Source: an uncultured Lachnospiraceae bacterium
GTDB taxonomy: Bacteria; Bacillota; Clostridia; Lachnospirales; Lachnospiraceae
NCBI GenBank assembly: GCA_910588405.1
Contig: CAJUPT010000111.1
Location: forward strand, 1-6,564
Length of the DNA: 6,564 nt
Direction: 5' to 3'
Below are positions 6,364-6,564 of the stretch, piece by piece (the stretch's first letter is position 1; every line of letters starts with the position of its first letter). Below the pieces are notes generated by a model. That model was not told the DNA's origin. It was given only the letters and a program-made list of their open reading frames with translations, and searched no databases. The position numbers and the translations under genes were made by a program.

Positions 6364-6564
6364 AAAATAAAACAGGACATGATAAGCGTGATGTGTCGTT
6401 CGATTTTCTTAAGGTAGCTGCGACGATTCTGATCGCTGCCATCATTTCCAGCAGGCGCTGGAGGTTCGATGGGGCTGGCCCATGATAAATTTTTTCGGAG
6501 GCAGATTTTATTTCGGATATTTGGTGGAACTGTTTTATATCATCAGCGGGATGTGTGCGTCAGG
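6357..6564 (+). pseudogene. Acyltransferase family 3 (OafA-like) membrane protein, frameshifted and cut by the window end
   Basis: A GTG at 6357, with GAGGCGGG at 6343-6350 just upstream, opens a frame reading DVSFDFLKVAATILIA, the typical first helix of acyltransferase-3 proteins. That frame then runs into TGA at 6483. From 6440 the frame offset by one base continues the same family: HHFQQALEVRWGWPM, INFFGGRFYFGYLVE and LFYIISGMCAS to the window edge. The HH pair directly after ILI is the place of the conserved histidine of this family. The pattern fits the loss of a single base close to 6433-6440 (codon GCN before CAT CAT). No slippery heptamer is visible, so programmed frameshifting is unlikely. 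It may be a genuine broken gene or a read/assembly error. An intact product would O- or N-acylate (usually acetylate) a sugar during polysaccharide assembly at the membrane. The start overlaps the flippase stop by 7 nt, and GTG 6393 is an alternative start. Confidence 0.72.

Noticed and set aside
6435..6445. Programmed -1 frameshift in the acyltransferase gene
   Set aside because: No X-XXY-YYZ slippery heptamer is present at the frame change and no clear downstream pseudoknot was seen. A base loss or sequence error is simpler.

Overview
The window is part of a surface-polysaccharide (capsule, exopolysaccharide or O-antigen-like) biosynthesis locus. All genes are on the + strand and are tightly packed, with overlaps of 4 to 23 nt. 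The organism is probably an anaerobic low- to mid-GC Firmicute of the clostridial/Lachnospiraceae type. This is an inference from AG-rich ribosome binding sites, base composition and the flavour of the PIG-L-type deacetylase and flippase. No rRNA or other taxonomic marker is present.

Layout. (1) 1-286: the 3' end of a PIG-L/LmbE-type sugar N-deacetylase. (2) 309-2120: a 603-residue, very AT-rich multi-pass membrane protein, which I read as a GT-C-like glycosyltransferase or polymerase, not firmly assigned. (3) 2098-3243: WecE/RffA, the PLP aminotransferase that makes dTDP-4-amino-4,6-dideoxygalactose (dTDP-Fuc4N). (4) 3241-3322: a perfect 21-bp inverted repeat enclosing a structured 40-nt loop, beginning at the wecE stop codon. 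(5) 3355-4314: a DPM1/GtrB-like family 2 glycosyltransferase with two C-terminal membrane helices, probably loading a sugar onto undecaprenyl phosphate. (6) 4307-5122: a PAPS-dependent sulfotransferase. (7) 5119-6363: a Wzx-type flippase. (8) 6357-6564: the start of an acyltransferase-3 membrane protein, frameshifted about 80 nt into the gene and cut by the window end.

How the genes may work together. WecE supplies an amino-deoxysugar nucleotide. The GT2 enzyme probably makes a lipid-linked sugar for use outside the membrane, possibly by the 603-residue membrane protein. The deacetylase, sulfotransferase and acyltransferase would decorate the glycan, and Wzx exports the lipid-linked repeat unit. 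The combination predicts an envelope glycan carrying both amino and sulfate groups.

The main points for a second look are the long hairpin between wecE and the GT2 gene (IS630-type MITE relic or attenuator), the abrupt drop to about 17-25% GC in sampled stretches of the membrane-protein gene, the broken acyltransferase, and the sulfotransferase in what looks like a Gram-positive glycan locus. I saw no tRNA, rRNA, CRISPR array, transposase gene or convincing promoter.
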